64,000 nt of DNA. Source: Macrosoma leucophasiata. Lineage: Eukaryota > Arthropoda > Insecta > Lepidoptera > Hedylidae. How positions within the stretch are numbered: the stretch's first letter is position 1; each line of letters opens with the position of its first letter. The notes beneath the pieces were generated by a model that worked only from the letters and a program-made list of their open reading frames with translations, searched no databases and was not told the DNA's origin. This document shows, piece after piece, positions 60,955 to 64,000 of the stretch. Where the stretch lies: assembly GCA_036365455.1 (NCBI GenBank), contig JAWQUS010000019.1, positions 11,074,001-11,138,000 on the forward strand, written 5' to 3'. A program made the position numbers and the translations under genes.

Positions 60955-61137
60955 CCACAGGCACGAGTTGAGCAAGCGTTCGTTTTGATGTGAGGATCCT
61001 GCACCGGTATTTCGTGCCTGAGGTTCACCGCTTCCATCGGTCCCGACTGGACGTTGCGAATTACCTATATTTTAAAGGTGGCCACACCCTTCTCCCCTAA
61101 CCCGCCATTAAAGTTTCGTACCTGAACCAGAGAATAT
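60955..61137 (+). repeat. Unidentified repeat-like block hosting element G
   Basis: CACAGGCACGAGTTGAGCAA to TTAAAGTTTCGTACCTGAAC. It continues after element G with CCACATACTCCCTGG. The nature of the host sequence is unknown. Confidence 0.3.
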
Positions 61138-61315
61138 GTAATAATACTACGTATAGAATGAACCCAACCTCCTCCCCTCTTATGGGCGACGTTTGGTATT
61201 CTCTACGTGCTACGCACACAGGTGCACGTGTAAATACACATCACTGATTGATGTCTGTGTAATAGAGACCAAATTAAGCGTTTGTATGGAATTTTGGCTG
61301 AGTGTCCGCGGTGTG
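61138..61315 (+). mobile_element. Element G, copy 3, perfect 7-bp target duplication
   Basis: CCTGAAC at 61131-61137 and 61316-61322. It starts CAGAGAATATGTAATAATAC and ends GTGTCCGCGGTGTG. 178 bp: an internal stretch of about 40 bp present in copies 1 and 2 (ACTTCGACGTTCCGCCCGAT region) is missing. Confidence 0.8.
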
Positions 61316-61843
61316 CCTGAACCCCACATACTCCCTGGTCTTGATTATAGAGTCAAGTTACTTACCTTTGTTCACAAAAAGGGAATTTTATTAAGAAAAC
61401 GGTGACATACATAAAATACATAGCCCTTATTTGTCAGACATACAGAATCACGAGTTATTTTGAAGTACAGAAACGACCACGATCTTTGCCTATGTCATTA
61501 GAAATACAGAAAATGTAACTCAATATATCTATTCGCCGTCGATATCGAATAAAGTCAAACATAACACAACACAAAATAATATATTGTGGTGACTTATTAC
61601 TATCGTTATTATGATTCATACCGTACCAGATATAGGTCCGTAGTTTTATCAACGTTATTGGTCTTACTTTGTGTATTTGGTGGGATTATTCAAGTCGTAA
61701 TAATACTGTGAAACAACTATGGATTTTACTTGTATTATTTACCTACATAACAGTTTTCACAGGTTTTCATGAGCTTTATACATTGTTAATATTGCAGTTG
61801 TGAATTTTCTAGCATATACAATACTGTCAACTTTCTCTCTTAG

Positions 61844-62287
61844 GGCTGTATTTCACTGGGACATCATGGTTGCGCAATCAGTCGCTCCACCGTGTTGACT
61901 GGCGGCCGAGTGATTGAGACACATTACAGCGCTATAATAATCAGTGGTGGTGCAACCAGCGTGGCGGCGCGATCAGTTACATTGTGTGAGTGGCGTGTGC
62001 CAGGGTCCGCGCTGGTCGCGCCGCCAAATTGGTTGCGTAACCAAACGGACACCAGGTGAGTAACGCTCTATAGAGCTGTAGTAGTACAGCGCTATAGTAA
62101 TCAGTGGTGGCGCAACCAACGTGGCGGCGCGATCAGTAACATTGTCTGTGTGTCCGAGCTGGTCGCGCCGCCAAATTGGTTGCGTAACCAAACGGACACC
62201 AGGCGAGTGACTCCCTATAGAGCTGTATACATTTTGTTGCTGGCGGCGACTGGTTGCGCCGCCATGGCGTCCCGATGAAATATAGCC
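61844..62287. mobile_element. Compound MITE with internal ~150-bp tandem duplication
   Basis: Left end GGGCTGTATTTCACTGGGAC and the inverse of the right end, GGGCTATATTTCATCGGGAC, are inverted repeats that continue imperfectly through CATGG and GCGCAACCAGTCG. Inside, TAATCAGTGGTGGTGCAACC to AACGGACACCAGGTGAGTAA is repeated once (units about 61938-62085 and 62097-62225). No coding region. Superfamily not assigned. Confidence 0.65.
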
Positions 62288-62364
62288 CTTGCCCCTTTTT
62301 ATCGTGATCACGGTAGCTGAGAAGCGACCGAAACGCGACTTTTTTTACAATATTACTTACATTA

Positions 62365-62660
62365 TTGGTGGTAGAGTTCCTGTGACGGAGCTCGCGGGCG
62401 CAGGCACCACCGCATTACCTAATATACTTGCCGCTAAATGGTAGTGTTCAGCACTATCGTGTACCGGTCAGGTGGTAATGCCCTGATGGTACGGCCCTGT
62501 AATTTCCGACACAGAGGCAAAACACCTTCAGGCTTCATAAATGGTAACGCATCTGCATTTTGACCTTGGTCGTTGTGTGGGTGTCTATAGGCTGCATTCA
62601 TCACTTACATCAATGTGAGCCGCATGCTTGTTTGCCACTTCCATCACATAAAAAATATAT
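62365..62660 (+). repeat. Family A, full length
   Basis: 5' TTGGTGGTAGAGTTCCTGTG, second hairpin arm intact, a 9-bp internal duplication around GGTAATGCCCTGATGGTACG, and 3' CCATCACATAAAAAAT. Confidence 0.75.
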
Positions 62661-62674
62661 GTATTCTCTCTAAA

Positions 62675-62760
62675 AAGAAGCGCATAGCCTCGCGATCTAC
62701 ACCCCCAAGACCAAGGGAGACTCGTGCCCAGCAGTGGGAAGTATAGAGGGTTATTATTAA
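62675..62760 (+). repeat. Family E, internally deleted copy
   Basis: GAAGCGCATAGCCTCGCGAT joined by a deletion to GGGAGACTCGTGCCCAGCAG and TGGGAAGTATAG, with a TTATTATTAATAA tail. It keeps both ends but loses about 270 bp. Confidence 0.6.
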
Positions 62761-63103
62761 TAATGGCAACCCATTATACGTCCCACTGCTGGGCACGAGT
62801 CTCTCCCCTTTTTGGGGGAGGCCTGGAGCTTACTCCACCACGCTGCAGATTGGTGGTGGGTTAGTGGCCAACTCACTGTCAGATGTTTTCAAACCGGCCA
62901 TAAGGCCTCCGACAAGGTTTAACGACTGCTATCTATCGATAGTAACCGGGACCGACGGCTTAACGTGCCCTCCAAAGCACGGAAACGCGCATTTAATTTG
63001 CCACTAGCGGTCACCCATCACACTACCCGACCGCGCCCGTAGTGCTTAACCGAGCAGATCGCGTATGATCTACACCAGCCGCGGTTCCATGCGCGCTTCA
63101 GAG
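62761..63103 (-). repeat. Family E, complete
   Basis: ATGGCAACCCATTATACGTC (3' end), CTATCGATAGTAACC, and GAAGCGCGCATGGAACC at the head. It stands tail-to-tail with the deleted copy before it. A TTATTATTATTATATTATTA microsatellite follows at 63119-63145. Confidence 0.8.
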
Positions 63104-63567
63104 ATATTATTATAGAGGGTTATTATTATTATTATATTATTATTCTCTCTTTATCACAAATTCAGAGGAGTTTCATTAGTAGATATACTTGGTCTGTTGT
63201 TAAATTAGTGTTTCAAAGCTTAGACAGCGACAAACATCGCTTCCTTTGTAAAAATACATTAAACTTAAATCTTATATAAAGAAACCCACACAAAGTCTAT
63301 CTGTCCGTCCATTCATTTATCTAAGTCACAATTAATCTTCTCAGTAAACGACTAGTGTCTTTTAGGACACAAAATTGAAGAAAAAGCAAGAGCTGCAGTA
63401 GAATTCTCGAAGGAGCTTTGAAAAAAAGGAGTTCATTTGGAGCAATCTTGCTTCGATACGCATTCTTGTGTTGTGTCGCATGTTTCTCTGGGATTGCTCT
63501 TTTATTTGTCTGTAATCTTTTATTAAAGATCTTTGATTTAGATAAAAAGAAAATCAAGTTATATAAT

Positions 63568-63860
63568 ACTAGCGGCCCGCCCCGGCTTCGCGCGGTGCAA
63601 TGTTGCCTACCCTCTCCTATTCGTCTTAGCGTGATGATTCTACATAGATATTGCCTAAAGTCTTCCTCGATATCTTTCATAGTTTAGGCAGCGTACGCAA
63701 AATAAGTAACTTTTCTGGTTGATTTTTTACACCTTGTGTCTGAAAAACCCAAATATCTTACAGAACCCTATTTTTCCCAAAATAAAATATAGCCTATGTT
63801 ACCCGTGAATAATGAAGCTTTTGAATAGTGAAAGAATTATAAAAAATCGGTCCAGTAGTT
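63568..63860 (+). repeat. Family I-like repeat
   Basis: CTAGCGGCCCGCCCCGGCTT, CGCGCGGTGCAATGTTGCC, ATATAGCCTATGTTACCCGT, GAATAATGAAGCTTTTGAAT and AAATCGGTCCAGTAGTTCA; interrupted at its end by the CAATTT run. Confidence 0.6.
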
Positions 63861-64000
63861 CAATTTCAATTTCAATTTCAATTTATTTTTGCTAGTTACA
63901 TGGTACATTTATGGTCTTACAATTAAATTTTATGAGCTAAATACATGTAACACCCCGTAGGGGCATCGCAAAAAATATTATATTACAGCGTTTAATATAT
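63857..64000 (-). repeat. Retroelement 3' end with (TTGAAA)n tail, continues past the window
   Basis: A (CAATTT)n run at 63858-63886 is followed by TTATTTTTGCTAGTTACATG and ACACCCCGTAGGGGCATCGC. The hexamer run at the low end suggests the tail of a minus-strand non-LTR copy that extends beyond 64000. Confidence 0.4.

Overview
The window looks like a repeat-dominated piece of an arthropod nuclear genome, most likely a moth or butterfly (Lepidoptera). It is AT-rich and nearly gene-free. It is packed with non-LTR retrotransposon debris, tRNA-derived SINEs, short dispersed repeats and MITEs. The one clearly supported host gene encodes a MADF-BESS protein and has GT-AG introns. The lepidopteran call rests on my recognition of repeat families; no database was searched. 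No rRNA, CRISPR, operon or LTR retrotransposon was seen. Many long reading frames here open with TTG or GTG and are not genes.

Repeat families are lettered. A: about 290 bp, more than 30 copies, 5' hairpin and A-rich 3' end. B and C: tRNA-headed SINEs. D: a unit with GGTTCC inverted ends and CTGT-rich stretches. E: about 340 bp, GC-rich. F: a short GC-rich repeat. G: about 220 bp with 7-bp target duplications. H: a non-LTR polymerase tail. I: repeats that begin near CTAGCTGTTGCCCGC. K and L: minor families. M: a non-LTR 3' UTR.

Layout. 1-10 kb: a MITE, fragments of several retroelements, a SINE-interrupted 348-bp tandem array and two B SINEs. 10-25 kb: many A copies, a 203-bp direct-repeat pair around a CCCCCTTATTCATAAA MITE, and a tandem duplication carrying two inverted tRNA-like heads. 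25.5-28.7 kb: a nested stack in which D is split by a 2.6-kb hAT-like element with a perfect 8-bp target duplication; that element itself contains another D and a polymerase remnant. 29-43 kb: A, B, C, D and I copies, a 5'-truncated non-LTR polymerase with a 505-codon frame (32.7-34.6 kb), its partial relative on the other strand, an RTE-type pseudogene, nested F and G, and a TTAA-flanked candidate transposon. 43.6-46.3 kb: the last two exons of the MADF-BESS gene on the minus strand, separated by a 1,955-bp intron full of transposons. 50.4-56.2 kb: an apparently intact non-LTR retrotransposon with a tandemly repeated 5' UTR, two overlapping ORFs and a GAGTTT-repeat tail. 56.2-57.5 kb: a CpG-richer, low-repeat island that may hold a host promoter and first exon. 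57.8-64 kb: D, E, M, H, G and A copies and a compound MITE.

The most unusual signals are: (1) the intact retrotransposon's second ORF has no usable ATG and lies in the -1 frame, with a G-GGG-GGA heptamer inside an 11-bp perfect inverted repeat in the overlap; (2) element G, three copies each flanked by a 7-bp duplication, without inverted termini; (3) a set of perfect short-spacer palindromes (arms 14-48 bp), several lying at the 5' edge of retroposed copies.
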